From: Candidatus Pseudoruminococcus merdavium
Lineage (GTDB): Bacteria > Bacillota > Clostridia > Oscillospirales > Ruminococcaceae
Length of the DNA: 64,000 bases
Reading direction: 5' to 3'
NCBI GenBank assembly: GCA_904419745.1
Contig: CAJFSS010000012.1
Span: 1-64,000 of the forward strand
Shown: piece by piece, positions 7,423-15,496 of the stretch
How positions within the stretch are numbered: position 1 is the first letter of the stretch
Layout: each line of letters begins with the position of its first letter
Notes under the pieces: model-generated
What the model was told of the DNA's origin: nothing
The model's database searches: none
What the model saw: the letters and a program-made list of their open reading frames with translations, nothing else
Translations under genes and position numbers: made by a program

Positions 7423-8484
7423 TTATTCAAACACGATTTCTCTCCCCTGTTGTGAGGAGTCATAGATTGCCTGCATAATTTTTGAGGTAAGCACCGCATT
7501 GTCAATATGGGAGGGCAAGCGCTCTCCAGTGCGGATACAGCGCAAAAATGCATCAATTTCTCGCTGAAACATCGGTTCCATATTATATTTTGGGATCAGG
7601 GTGCAAAGGATGCCGTGTTCAACTCGATAGACTTTGAATTCCTTACCATAAATCAGGCGTACTCCCGCTTTATCGCCCAAAAAGTCAATATAAGTTTCTT
7701 TTTCATCAATATTCTGCGCCCAAGCCCCATTGAGAGAAAACGTCGGCCCCTCCGTACGGATAAAAGCAGAGACAAAATCCTCGACATCATAGGTGCCATC
7801 CAACACGGGCGGGCCTGCCCACATCTTCGTATACGTATAATCCGGTATCGATTTTCCAAGTTTGCTGTATGCCTGGCCAGAAACAGTTTTGGGCTGCGGA
7901 TCTCCCAGACAATACATCACCAAATCAAGGTAGTGGACGCCCCAATCTATGAGTACCCCTCCGCCGGCAATGGCTTTTGTGGTAAAATCGCCCCCGATTC
8001 CGGGAATTGAACGGTGTTCCCGGAAACTGATCACAACATGATAAACTTCTCCTAAATCGCCCCGGTCAATCATTTCCTTAATCAGATTGACGCTTGTATG
8101 AAACCGGTTCACCACGCCGATATTGAGCACCTTTCCCGTCTCATGCTGGACGCGCTGCATCTGAAGAGCTTCTTCATAGGTTCGAGCTGCCGGTTTTTCA
8201 CTTAACACATGTTTTCCTGCGCGCAGAAAATCTGTAGCAATCTGCATATGTACATTGTTCGGGGTGCACACCGATACCGCTTCAATTTCCGGGTCATGCA
8301 AAATATCATGGTAGTCGACAATTGCAGTCCCACATCCATATTGCTCCACGGCATGTCTTGCCCGCTCCGGGATAATATCGCAAAAATATTTGATTTCTGC
8401 TTCCTTGTTTGCCATATAGGCAGGGATGTGTGCAGAATTGGCTATCGTTCCGCATCCAATCACAGCAACTTTTACTTTTGACAT
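7423..8484 (-). CDS. Gfo/Idh/MocA family oxidoreductase
   Basis: A 353-residue dehydrogenase with a canonical Rossmann start (VAVIGCGTIANSAH), the EKP motif of the family (SEKPAARTYEEA, about residues 96-107) and the D-W-G-V-H-Y-L-D segment that contributes the catalytic aspartate/histidine region. Family members oxidise or epimerise sugars, inositols or glycosides. The segment after the catalytic region (QAYSKLGKSIPDYTY) is typical of a carbohydrate-acting subgroup. The exact substrate is unknown and no sugar transporter lies beside it. The start follows AAGGGGCGATTAG. It stands alone between a terminator and a divergent gene. Confidence 0.9.
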   Translation of the reverse strand: MSKVKVAVIGCGTIANSAHIPAYMANKEAEIKYFCDIIPERARHAVEQYGCGTAIVDYHDILHDPEIEAVSVCTPNNVHMQIATDFLRAGKHVLSEKPAARTYEEALQMQRVQHETGKVLNIGVVNRFHTSVNLIKEMIDRGDLGEVYHVVISFREHRSIPGIGGDFTTKAIAGGGVLIDWGVHYLDLVMYCLGDPQPKTVSGQAYSKLGKSIPDYTYTKMWAGPPVLDGTYDVEDFVSAFIRTEGPTFSLNGAWAQNIDEKETYIDFLGDKAGVRLIYGKEFKVYRVEHGILCTLIPKYNMEPMFQREIDAFLRCIRTGERLPSHIDNAVLTSKIMQAIYDSSQQGREIVFE

Positions 8485-8691
8485 CTAATCGCCCCTTTCG
8501 CCAGCTTTTTTTCATCATAGCAAGGCGGTACGAAAAGCACAATCCATGAACTGTTTAAAAGATTTCTTTAATTTTTGTATGTTTTTTACAAAACAAAATA
8601 GAAGTAAAAAAATAAATGGAAATTTTACGGCTAATTAATCAAAAAGTCTTTAGGACATCGGAGAATAGGCGGATATCTTCCGATCTGTCGC

Positions 8692-8720
8692 TTGCTGCAA
8701 TCAAAAATCCGTGTTATGAT
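8692..8720 (+). promoter_or_regulatory. Predicted promoter of the transglutaminase-like gene
   Basis: TTGCTG (8692-8697), a 17-base spacer and TATGAT (8715-8720). It would give a leader of about 135 bases that contains the attenuator-like hairpin. The rest of the 8485-8862 gap shows no gene. Confidence 0.55.
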
Positions 8721-8787
8721 TACCCTATCCTCAAACATAAGGAGAGCGAGGGAAGGCCATGTTCTTTTATGCAGGTTACAAACCCTT

Positions 8788-8839
8788 TGTACGCTAAGCG
8801 TGCAAAGGAAACCAGTTTCCTTTGCATTGTACATTTTTT
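8788..8839 (+). terminator. Possible leader attenuator
   Basis: An 11-pair stem GCAAAGGAAAC / GTTTCCTTTGC with a 2-base turn is closed further out by TGTAC / GTACA and is followed at once by six T (8834-8839). It is built like an intrinsic terminator, yet it lies 24 bases before the start codon and downstream of the predicted promoter. Conditional read-through is therefore an inference. Confidence 0.6.
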
Positions 8840-8862
8840 ACAGCAAAGGAGAATCAGAAATC

Positions 8863-9711
8863 ATGAATCAACAATGGATTCACTATTTACAGAAATACTC
8901 CATATTCCGTGCTACAACTGCAAATCCCATTGCCTATCACAGGGATCCCGTCTCTTCTCAGGAACTTGAGTCACGCTATTCCCTGGAACAAATCGCCGGG
9001 AATGGAGACGCCTTTTCCAAAAGCCTACGCCTGATGCAGTGGATTTCCCATTCTATCAGACATAATGGAGCATATGGGAATGGGGATTCTCAGGATGCTC
9101 TGACCCTGTTATCCCGTTATTACCATAAAAAGCAGTCTGGCATCAATTGCCTGGCACTCTCTATTGTCTTGACAGAATGTTGTTTGGCGCTGTCTATCCC
9201 GGCCCGCGTTGTCTATATGATGCCCTATGACACGAAAGATATTGATAACCATGTGGTCGTGGAAATCTATTGGGATACCTTCAAACGATGGGTAATGCTG
9301 GATCCAACTTATTGCTGTTATATCCATGATGGAAAGGGAACTGCTCTTTCTCTGATGGAGATCCGCAGCAAATTCTGTTGCGGCCATGAAATTTTCTTTT
9401 CCGACACTATCCAGTACAACGGAGAGAACAAGCTTGATTTGGTAGACATTCAAAATTATTACATTAAGAATTTGTTTTTTCTCCGCTGCCGTTCTCATCA
9501 GATATTTGGGGAACATCGTCAATATGGCGAGATGATTGAAATTGCGCCAGACGGTTTTGATGTTCATACCCGTATGGTAGAAAACCTTAAGTACCGGATT
9601 GCTGAATTTGGTTCCTTTCCCATTCTGACACAATGGCTTGCTTATGAAATGCAGTCGGAAAACCCCCATCTTTCTCCTGCACAGTTTTATGAAAGTGGGC
9701 ATATTCTTTAA
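8863..9711 (+). CDS. Transglutaminase-like domain protein
   Basis: A 282-residue protein with the papain-like transglutaminase core: Cys96 (GINCLALS), His130 (IDNHVVVEI) and Asp147 (MLDPTY) in the expected order and spacing. Members of this superfamily are proteases, peptidases or cross-linking enzymes. No signal peptide or membrane segment is seen, so it is probably cytosolic. The substrate is unknown. ATG 8863 was chosen because AAAGGAG precedes it. The longer frame from 8692 would translate through the promoter and leader hairpin. A strong hairpin follows the gene. Confidence 0.8.
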   Translation: MNQQWIHYLQKYSIFRATTANPIAYHRDPVSSQELESRYSLEQIAGNGDAFSKSLRLMQWISHSIRHNGAYGNGDSQDALTLLSRYYHKKQSGINCLALSIVLTECCLALSIPARVVYMMPYDTKDIDNHVVVEIYWDTFKRWVMLDPTYCCYIHDGKGTALSLMEIRSKFCCGHEIFFSDTIQYNGENKLDLVDIQNYYIKNLFFLRCRSHQIFGEHRQYGEMIEIAPDGFDVHTRMVENLKYRIAEFGSFPILTQWLAYEMQSENPHLSPAQFYESGHIL

Positions 9712-9717
9712 TACATA

Positions 9718-9758
9718 CAGTCCCCCTGCCTTCCTATTCTGGGAAGGCAGGGGGACTG
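9718..9758. terminator. Strong hairpin after the transglutaminase-like gene
   Basis: An about 17-pair GC-rich stem (CAGTCCCCCTGCCTTCC with its complement) and a 6-base loop. The T-run after it is poor (TATTTTA), so it may act as an mRNA-end stem or a terminator. Confidence 0.7.
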
Positions 9759-9826
9759 ACTATTTTATGACTTCTTAAGTCCTACTGATAAATAGCATAC
9801 GGGGTATCTCCCATTCCAATCTGCTA

Positions 9827-10459
9827 TTAGAACTCCTTGTTTTGATAAATCCGAATGGAAATCAGACAGGAGACAATCATAAACACAAGCCCTATCAAGG
9901 GAGAACAGCTGAACAGCAGGAATATGATCCGTTCACTGATGGAGACTTCCAAGCCTGTATCCCCTGCCAATAGGAAGATCAACAGTGCGGGGGACATTCC
10001 GATCAGGATAATCAGCACCCTTGCTTTTTCCGCCCCAAATTTGTACACCAGTGGAATCATCAGGGAAATAAGTACCATCCCAAGTGCCATACACAGCAGT
10101 GTGGACGCCACATTTTCCACCATATCCGTACTTTCAGGAAACATCATGCGGAAAACCAAATTTAAAACAGCGACAATTCCTGCTCCTATTCCCAAGATAC
10201 AGCAGGAAAAAAGATATTTCTCCACTACCTGGGCAGTACGGGATACCGGAAGCGTAACCGAATATTCTGAAAAATGCGACATATCGTCATAACTAATTGT
10301 GTTGACTGTCATCCTCAACCCCATAATCAGGATCACTCCGGCAGCCAATGTGACCGTCTCCATAAATACAGCGGTCAACAGGAAAATAGCCATCATCAAC
10401 AGCAGGATTTTACCATACATAGCAAGCAGGCGAAAATCTTTTTTCAACAAGCCGGTCAT
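9827..10459 (-). CDS. ABC-2 type transporter permease
   Basis: A 210-residue membrane protein with six hydrophobic segments, matching the ABC-2 permease group (ABC2_membrane_5-like) that pairs with YtrB/BcrA-type ATPases. Its ATG overlaps the stop of the ATPase gene by 4 bases, so the two are translationally coupled. The conserved ISYDDMSHFSEYSVTLPVSR segment after the second helix is typical of this family. The cargo is not known; such GntR-controlled exporters often respond to cell-wall-active peptides. It is the last gene of the three-gene operon. Confidence 0.88.
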   Translation of the reverse strand: MTGLLKKDFRLLAMYGKILLLMMAIFLLTAVFMETVTLAAGVILIMGLRMTVNTISYDDMSHFSEYSVTLPVSRTAQVVEKYLFSCCILGIGAGIVAVLNLVFRMMFPESTDMVENVASTLLCMALGMVLISLMIPLVYKFGAEKARVLIILIGMSPALLIFLLAGDTGLEVSISERIIFLLFSCSPLIGLVFMIVSCLISIRIYQNKEF

Positions 10460-11310
10460 ACCAACTCCCCCTTTACATAAAAGAGCATAATATCTTCTAA
10501 ACTCGGCTGCTCAGACAGATATTCCCGATAGCGTGCAGCGCATTCCGTCTTCATCAAAAATTCACACCCAAATTCATTTTCCCGGCGACGGATGATATCT
10601 TTTTTCGCAATTTTTGTCGCCTGGCTCCTGGAGCACTTGAGGATTCGGTAATTTTCCAACATCAAATCCTTTTCTTCGGACAGTAAAATCCGTCCATTAT
10701 GGATAAAGGTAATATAATCCGCAATCTTTTGCAGATCACTGGTGATGTGGGACGACATCAAAATAGAGTGTTCTTCATCCTGGATCAATTCAAAAAAGAC
10801 ATCCAGGATTTCATCCCGGACAATCGGATCCAATCCACTTGTCGCTTCATCCAAAATTAGCAGTTTCGGATGATGGGAAATTGCCGTGGCAATGGACAGT
10901 TTCATTTTCATCCCACGGGAAAACTCTTTAAATAACTTGTGAGAAGGGATTTGGAACTGGTAAAGATATTTTTCAAAAAGAGTATTGTCCCAGTTGCGAT
11001 AAATTTTTTCCATCATCGCAGCAATATCGGTTGCACGCATGGGATCGTGGAAGTTGCTGCCGTCAAATACTACGCCGATATCCTGTTTGGCATCCAGCAT
11101 ATCTCCCCGCTGCTCCTGTCCAAACAATTTGATGTTCCCTGAATCTTTTCGCACCATCCCGAGAATACACTTAATAACGGTTGTTTTTCCTGCTCCATTT
11201 TCTCCTATAAAACCCATTACACTCCCCTTTGGCAGGGAAAAGTTAACGTCCTGTAAAGCAAAACTGCCATAGGATTTGCATAAATGCTCTACTTGAAGGC
11301 TGTATTCCAT
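10456..11310 (-). CDS. ABC transporter ATP-binding protein
   Basis: A 284-residue ATPase with Walker A (GENGAGKTT, about 36-44), signature motif variant (EFSRGMKMKLSIA), Walker B (LLILDEAT) and the switch histidine (MSSHI). The C-terminal 80 residues are the extension seen in YtrB/BcrA-type exporters. The signature begins FSRG instead of LSGG, a common variant in this branch. The start is 2 bases after the GntR gene stop, and GGGGAGG lies inside the end of that gene. It forms an exporter with the permease at 9827-10459. Confidence 0.92.
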   Translation of the reverse strand: MEYSLQVEHLCKSYGSFALQDVNFSLPKGSVMGFIGENGAGKTTVIKCILGMVRKDSGNIKLFGQEQRGDMLDAKQDIGVVFDGSNFHDPMRATDIAAMMEKIYRNWDNTLFEKYLYQFQIPSHKLFKEFSRGMKMKLSIATAISHHPKLLILDEATSGLDPIVRDEILDVFFELIQDEEHSILMSSHITSDLQKIADYITFIHNGRILLSEEKDLMLENYRILKCSRSQATKIAKKDIIRRRENEFGCEFLMKTECAARYREYLSEQPSLEDIMLFYVKGELV

Positions 11311-11312
11311 CT

Positions 11313-11687
11313 TTAATCCTCCCCATATAGCATGGTAAGCACCTCAATGAGTTCCTCCAGGGAAATCCCATAAGTCCTTGCAGTCTCCACCGCTTGTGAG
11401 AGATGCTCTTCTACCTGTTTCTGTTTTTCTTCCCGGACAAGTTCCATGTTCTTTGGCGCGACAAAACTCCCTTTTCCCACAACCGAGACAATGTACCCTT
11501 CCCGTTCCAGTTCTTCATAGGCCCGTTTTGTCGTAATCACACTGATACGAAGCTCCTTTGCAAGCAGACGCATGGAAGGGAGCGCTTCCCCCTCCTGTAA
11601 AGTCCCGTTTAAAATCAGGTTTTTCACCTGAGAGACAATCTGCTCATAAATAGGAACTCCACTTGCATTGCTGATGAAGATATCCAC
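11313..11687 (-). CDS. GntR-family (YtrA-type) repressor
   Basis: A 124-residue GntR regulator of the short YtrA class: a winged helix at residues 10-75 (GEALPSMRLLAKELRISVITTKRAYEEL split over the recognition helix) and a short dimerisation tail without a ligand domain. It begins at GTG 11687, preceded by GAGGAAAC. It is the first gene of the operon, and the perfect palindrome at 11707-11731 overlapping its -10 box is almost certainly its own operator. The inducer is unknown. Confidence 0.92.
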   Translation of the reverse strand: MDIFISNASGVPIYEQIVSQVKNLILNGTLQEGEALPSMRLLAKELRISVITTKRAYEELEREGYIVSVVGKGSFVAPKNMELVREEKQKQVEEHLSQAVETARTYGISLEELIEVLTMLYGED

Positions 11688-11706
11688 ATGTGTTTCCTCA
11701 TTTCAT

Positions 11707-11731
11707 ATTGTATATATACTATATATACAAT
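11707..11731. promoter_or_regulatory. Perfect 25-bp palindromic operator
   Basis: Two 12-base arms (ATTGTATATATA and its exact complement) flank one central base. The site overlaps the -10 box and the start point of the GntR/ABC operon, as expected for auto-repression by the YtrA-type protein. Confidence 0.85.
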
Positions 11732-11755
11732 AGATCTTTTATATGCTCTTGTCAA
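11727..11755 (-). promoter_or_regulatory. Promoter of the GntR/ABC operon
   Basis: Minus strand TTGACA (11755-11750), a 17-base spacer and TATTGT (11732-11727). The -10 box lies in the right arm of the operator. Confidence 0.85.
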
Positions 11756-11804
11756 GGGAATTTTGAAAGAAATTTTTTCCTCGTTCTCCCCGTAAAAAGG
11801 AGTA

Positions 11805-11813
11805 TGATATAAT
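11805..11813 (+). promoter_or_regulatory. Extended -10 promoter element
   Basis: TGATATAAT, an extended -10 with a perfect TATAAT, lies about 140 bases before the amidohydrolase. No good -35 box is present. Downstream, at 11834-11850, a weak hairpin is followed by T-rich sequence. Confidence 0.45.
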
Positions 11814-11950
11814 GAGACTGAATTCTTACCTGTTCCTATTCTGGGAACTGTTTTTCGATGTCGTTTTATTCCTCTGGGAGAAGGAACCAGTTTTGTCCCT
11901 GTTTTTCCCATTCCTTATTCTATCCACTCTATTAAAAAGGAGGCAATTTC

Positions 11951-12748
11951 ATGGTAATTGATTTCCATGTCCATACTTTTACAGATTCCCTGGCGCCCAA
12001 AGCCCTGCATAATCTCAATGCAGACGGTTCCAAACCGATGTATACAGACGCAACTGTCTCAGATACCCTTACTAAAATGGAAAAATGGGGTGTTGATCGG
12101 TTTGTCATACTCAGTGTTGCAACCAAACCTACACAGCCAAAACACATCAATGACTGGATTTTAGAACAGCAGAGTCGCAATCCGAACAAAATCATAGGAT
12201 TCGGCGCCCTTCATCCGGATGCACCGGATACATTGGAAGAACTTTCCCGGTTAAAATCACTCGGAATACCCGGGATCAAGCTGCATCCGGATTTTCAGGA
12301 TTTTATGATTGATGAAGAGCGTCTATTTCCCCTGTATGACGCCTGTGCCCAGCTCAACATGGCTATTTTATTCCACTGCGGGTTTGACGCTGTTTCCCCG
12401 GATCTCATCCATGCCCCGCCACACAGGACGGCTAAGGTAGCCGAGCTGTTTCCAAAGCTGACAATGATCTGCGCCCATTTTGGCGGGTATGACCAGTGGG
12501 AAGAGGTTTACAATGTTTTAGCTGGAAAAAACGTCTACCTGGATACCGCATATTGTGCACACAGGATGTCCTCAAAAATGGCGGAAAAAATCATCTCCAA
12601 ACATGGTGCAGAAAAAATCCTGTTTGCCAGTGACTGTCCTTGGGACAATCCCGCCGATACCATCCGGTTTGTGGATAGTCTTGCTATCTCCGAACATGCA
12701 AAACAGCTCATCTTTTCTGATAATGCGCGCAGATTGCTAAAAATTTGA
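11951..12748 (+). CDS. Amidohydrolase family 2 metal-dependent hydrolase
   Basis: A 265-residue TIM-barrel protein of the amidohydrolase-2 group (relatives of 2-amino-3-carboxymuconate decarboxylase). Metal ligands can be seen: H6-x-H8, HCG near residue 141, AHFGG near 178 and SDCPW near 225. Family members hydrolyse or decarboxylate small aromatic or lactone substrates; the actual substrate is not evident. The start follows AAAAAGGAGG. No clear terminator separates it from the following GNAT gene, so the two may share a transcript. Confidence 0.88.
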   Translation: MVIDFHVHTFTDSLAPKALHNLNADGSKPMYTDATVSDTLTKMEKWGVDRFVILSVATKPTQPKHINDWILEQQSRNPNKIIGFGALHPDAPDTLEELSRLKSLGIPGIKLHPDFQDFMIDEERLFPLYDACAQLNMAILFHCGFDAVSPDLIHAPPHRTAKVAELFPKLTMICAHFGGYDQWEEVYNVLAGKNVYLDTAYCAHRMSSKMAEKIISKHGAEKILFASDCPWDNPADTIRFVDSLAISEHAKQLIFSDNARRLLKI

Positions 12749-12823
12749 TCAGGTTGTAAGCAAAAGCCAAGTACACAAAAAACAAGCTCTGAATGGGGTA
12801 GTGATAAAAAGGAGGAAGAAAAC

Positions 12824-13389
12824 ATGATAATTGTACAATACCCTCAACAGGTGGACGCCCAAATGCTCCGGAAGCAGATTTTTCAATTGGAAAATTCCGT
12901 CTGGGAACAGGAGATCCGAAATTAGACAACTGTTTTCCCACACAACCGGATACTTATGTTACTTCCCTTCTCCTTATGGAGGAAGAACAGGTACTTTGCC
13001 ACATTGTCATCCGCAGGCAACAACTTTTCCACAAAGACTGTCGTTATCTGGTATATGGTTTAAGTGAGGTTGTAACACATCCGGGCTTTCGAGGCCAGGG
13101 CTTGGGAACCACTTTAATACGCAAAGCTTCCCTCTTCATTGAAAAACAGGGAGCAGACCTCAGCATTTTTACCTGCAAACCTTCTCTTGTCCCCTTTTAT
13201 TCACAGGGTGGATGGGCAGCAGTACCAGGGGCATGTCTGGTCGGCGGAACGAAAGAACAGCCTTTTCGGAGTGACAGGCTTGGATTGAAAACAATGATAC
13301 AATTTTATTCCCCCCATGCAAAAAAGCATAAAAAGGATTTTGAAAAATCCGATATTTTTTTAGAACTTTCACCACAACAGTTATGGTAA
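12824..13389 (+). pseudogene. GNAT acetyltransferase with a frameshift
   Basis: A strong AAGGAGGA site precedes ATG 12824, whose frame reads 33 codons (MIIVQYPQQVDAQ...) and stops at about 12925. The rest of a GNAT protein continues in another frame, open through 12901-13389. It includes GDPKLDNCFP, then VVTHPGFRGQGLGTTLIRKA, the acetyl-CoA loop, and a normal C-terminus. The two parts together would make an intact protein of about 185 residues. The shift lies near 12880-12905, where TTTTT and AAAA runs occur. It could be a real mutation or an assembly error. Confidence 0.7.
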
Positions 13390-13471
13390 TAAAAAGATTC
13401 CTAAGATTTATATAAACTAAAACATTTGCTATTTTCTAACAAAATAACTGCATAGAAAACCTATTTTTCAG

Positions 13472-13500
13472 TTGCACTCCCCGATATAATCCGGTATGAT
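13472..13500 (+). promoter_or_regulatory. Promoter of sdaAB-sdaAA
   Basis: TTGCAC (13472-13477), a 17-base spacer and TATGAT (13495-13500), about 50 bases before the sdaAB start. Confidence 0.65.
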
Positions 13501-13549
13501 AGAAGTATCACAATCCCGGACATGCCGGGAACAGGAGAGGGGTTTACAT

Positions 13550-14221
13550 ATGGAAATCAGCATTTTTGATGTGCTCGGTCCAATTATGATAGGACCGTCC
13601 AGCTCCCATACAGCGGGCGCGGCCAAGCTTGCCTATACCGCACGAAAAATTGTTGGCGTACCATTTCATAAAGTCGTCTTTTACCTGCACGGTTCTTTTG
13701 CCAAAACCTATCATGGACACGGAACGGATAAGGCGCTTGTTGCAGGTGCGCTGGGATTAAAACAGGACAGCGAACAGCTCAGCAATTCTTTTGAGCTGGC
13801 GAAACAGGAAGGTCTTTTCTATTCTTTCGAGGAAACGGAACTGGAAGGCCGGCACGAGAATACGGTAAGGATGGTTTTTACCGCGGATAATGGGGAAATC
13901 CACGAGGTAACGGGTTCGTCTATTGGCGGTGGGCGCATTCTAATTGTTAATATTGACGGCTGTGAAGTCGAAATCAGCGGGGACAGCCCGACTTTGATTG
14001 TCACGCAATATGATAAGCGAGGTGTGATCAATGATATCTCCTCCGTACTGAACACAAATAACATCAATATTGCTGTCATGAAGCTGACTCGCCAGGGCAA
14101 AGGGGATATTGCCACGACGATTATTGAAACTGACGACGATATTCCAGCCCAGGTGGTCAAACTCATTTCCATGCTGCCGCATATTATCAGTGCGCGCGCA
14201 ATCACTTTAAAAGAAAATTAA
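13550..14221 (+). CDS. sdaAB: L-serine dehydratase, beta subunit
   Basis: A protein of 223 residues with the SDH-beta domain (GPIMIGPSSSHTAGAA, about 10-25) and a C-terminal ACT domain (RGVINDISSVLNTNNINIAVMK split across its first strand and helix). With SdaAA it forms the two-part iron-sulphur L-serine ammonia-lyase that turns serine into pyruvate and ammonia. This is the anaerobic, oxygen-labile type. ATG 13550 is preceded by GGAGAGGGG; the longer frame from 13496 overlaps the -10 box and is rejected. The alpha subunit follows 20 bases later. Confidence 0.95.
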   Translation: MEISIFDVLGPIMIGPSSSHTAGAAKLAYTARKIVGVPFHKVVFYLHGSFAKTYHGHGTDKALVAGALGLKQDSEQLSNSFELAKQEGLFYSFEETELEGRHENTVRMVFTADNGEIHEVTGSSIGGGRILIVNIDGCEVEISGDSPTLIVTQYDKRGVINDISSVLNTNNINIAVMKLTRQGKGDIATTIIETDDDIPAQVVKLISMLPHIISARAITLKEN

Positions 14222-14241
14222 AGGAAGGGGATTATAGTACC

Positions 14242-15120
14242 ATGTACCACAATGGATCGGAATTACTTGCCCTTGCCCAGGAAAAACATTGCCCTATTTC
14301 CGAAATTGTTTTGGAAAATGAAGCACAGGTTTCTGGCCTGCCAAAATCAAAAATAAAAGAAAATCTTCTGACGCATTATCACGTAATGCAAGCATCCGCA
14401 ACGAAGGCGCTTTCAACTGAGCTTCCTACGGTTGGAAATCTTATTAAAGGGGATTCCAAGCGGGTATTTGACTATGCCAAAAAGGGAAACTCCCTGTGCG
14501 GAGAACTCATTAATCTGCTGATGGCCCGTGCCCTCTCCTGCCTGGAAGTCAATGCCTCCATGGGAAGGGTCTGTGCCGCTCCCACTGCGGGTTCCTGTGG
14601 AATTCTTCCCGCTGTCCTGATGACCATGGCAGAACGCCTGAACCTCTCGGATGAGGAAATCGTCCACGGAATGCTGACCGCTTCTGGAATTGGGGCGGTT
14701 ATTACTAGAAACGCCACCGTTGCCGGCGCAGAAGGGGGATGTCAGGCAGAATGCGGGGCAGCCGCTTCCATGGCTGCTGGAGCAGTGGTAGAAGTTGCAG
14801 GCGGTACGCCTGAGCAGGTTTTCCATGCGGCGGCAATTGCTATTAAAAATATTATGGGGCTTGTCTGCGATCCCGTCGCAGGACTGGTGGAATCCCCCTG
14901 TGCCAAGCGCAACGCCTCCCAGGCGGTCAATGCCGTGATCTGTGCGGATTTGGCGCTAGCGGGCGTAAAAAGCGTGATCCCCTTTGACGAAGTCGTGCAG
15001 GCCATGTATAAAGTCGGGCACATGCTTCCTTATCAGCTGCGTGAAACGGCATTGGGCGGAGTAGCGGTTACGGAAACAGGACTAAAAATTGCCGAAGCCC
15101 TGCACGCAAAAAAAAGCTGA
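14242..15120 (+). CDS. sdaAA: L-serine dehydratase, alpha (Fe-S) subunit
   Basis: A 292-residue catalytic subunit. The conserved SMGRVCAAPTAGSCGILPA and CDPVAGLVESPCAKRNA segments hold the cysteines that bind the 4Fe-4S cluster, and the glycine-rich middle is typical. It removes the amino group from L-serine through cluster-assisted dehydration. The length is normal for the split enzyme. It is preceded by AAGGAAGGGG and directly follows sdaAB. No terminator separates it from the small gene at 15182, so that gene may be co-transcribed. Confidence 0.96.
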   Translation: MYHNGSELLALAQEKHCPISEIVLENEAQVSGLPKSKIKENLLTHYHVMQASATKALSTELPTVGNLIKGDSKRVFDYAKKGNSLCGELINLLMARALSCLEVNASMGRVCAAPTAGSCGILPAVLMTMAERLNLSDEEIVHGMLTASGIGAVITRNATVAGAEGGCQAECGAAASMAAGAVVEVAGGTPEQVFHAAAIAIKNIMGLVCDPVAGLVESPCAKRNASQAVNAVICADLALAGVKSVIPFDEVVQAMYKVGHMLPYQLRETALGGVAVTETGLKIAEALHAKKS

Positions 15121-15181
15121 TTCTGTTTTGTCCTCGAAACGAGTATACTGTATTATTCTATTCTTTTCGGGGGAATCCACT

Positions 15182-15439
15182 ATGCAGGGCCATCCACATC
15201 CCGGGCAATCTTCCGGCAAAAAGCAGAAAAGAAAACAACAGGCTCGTTTGCAGGGGCATTCGGAACAAATGGCTGCGGTTGCCAGTACTATCGCTATTTC
15301 CCTTGCCTCCAAATCCAATGATTTGGAGTTGGAAACCCTTGTAAACCTTTTTTCTTTGATTACGCAGACCCTGCGGCTAATTCTTGCGCAGCGTGCGGTG
15401 GATGGAAAATCCGATTTATCAGAAACGATTATTTTATAA
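15182..15439 (+). CDS. Small uncharacterised helical protein (85 aa)
   Basis: An 85-residue protein with a basic, Gln/His-rich N-terminus (GKKQKRKQQARLQGH) followed by two predicted amphipathic helices rich in Ala, Leu and Ser (SNDLELETLVNLFSLITQTL). I do not recognise a named domain with certainty; small proteins of this design are common in Clostridia and unassigned. ATG 15182 follows GGGGGA; the frame extends back to 15089, inside sdaAA's end, without a ribosome site. It ends inside the first arm of the bidirectional terminator at 15438-15477. Confidence 0.6.
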   Translation: MQGHPHPGQSSGKKQKRKQQARLQGHSEQMAAVASTIAISLASKSNDLELETLVNLFSLITQTLRLILAQRAVDGKSDLSETIIL

Positions 15440-15477
15440 AAGCACCCTGAAACCAAAATTGGTTTCAGGGTGCTTTT
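15438..15477. terminator. Bidirectional terminator
   Basis: A 19-pair stem (AAAAGCACCCTGAAACCAA with its complement) and a 2-base turn, with A- and T-runs on each side. It separates the convergent 85-residue gene and DUF2461 gene. Confidence 0.93.
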
Positions 15478-15496
15478 CTTTCTGTTTCCAGCCCTT

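Noticed and set aside
9731..11850. The 15-mer TTCCTATTCTGGGAA at about 9731 and again at about 11835
   Set aside because: Both copies are loops of unrelated hairpins and a partial copy occurs elsewhere; two copies are too few to call a repeat family.
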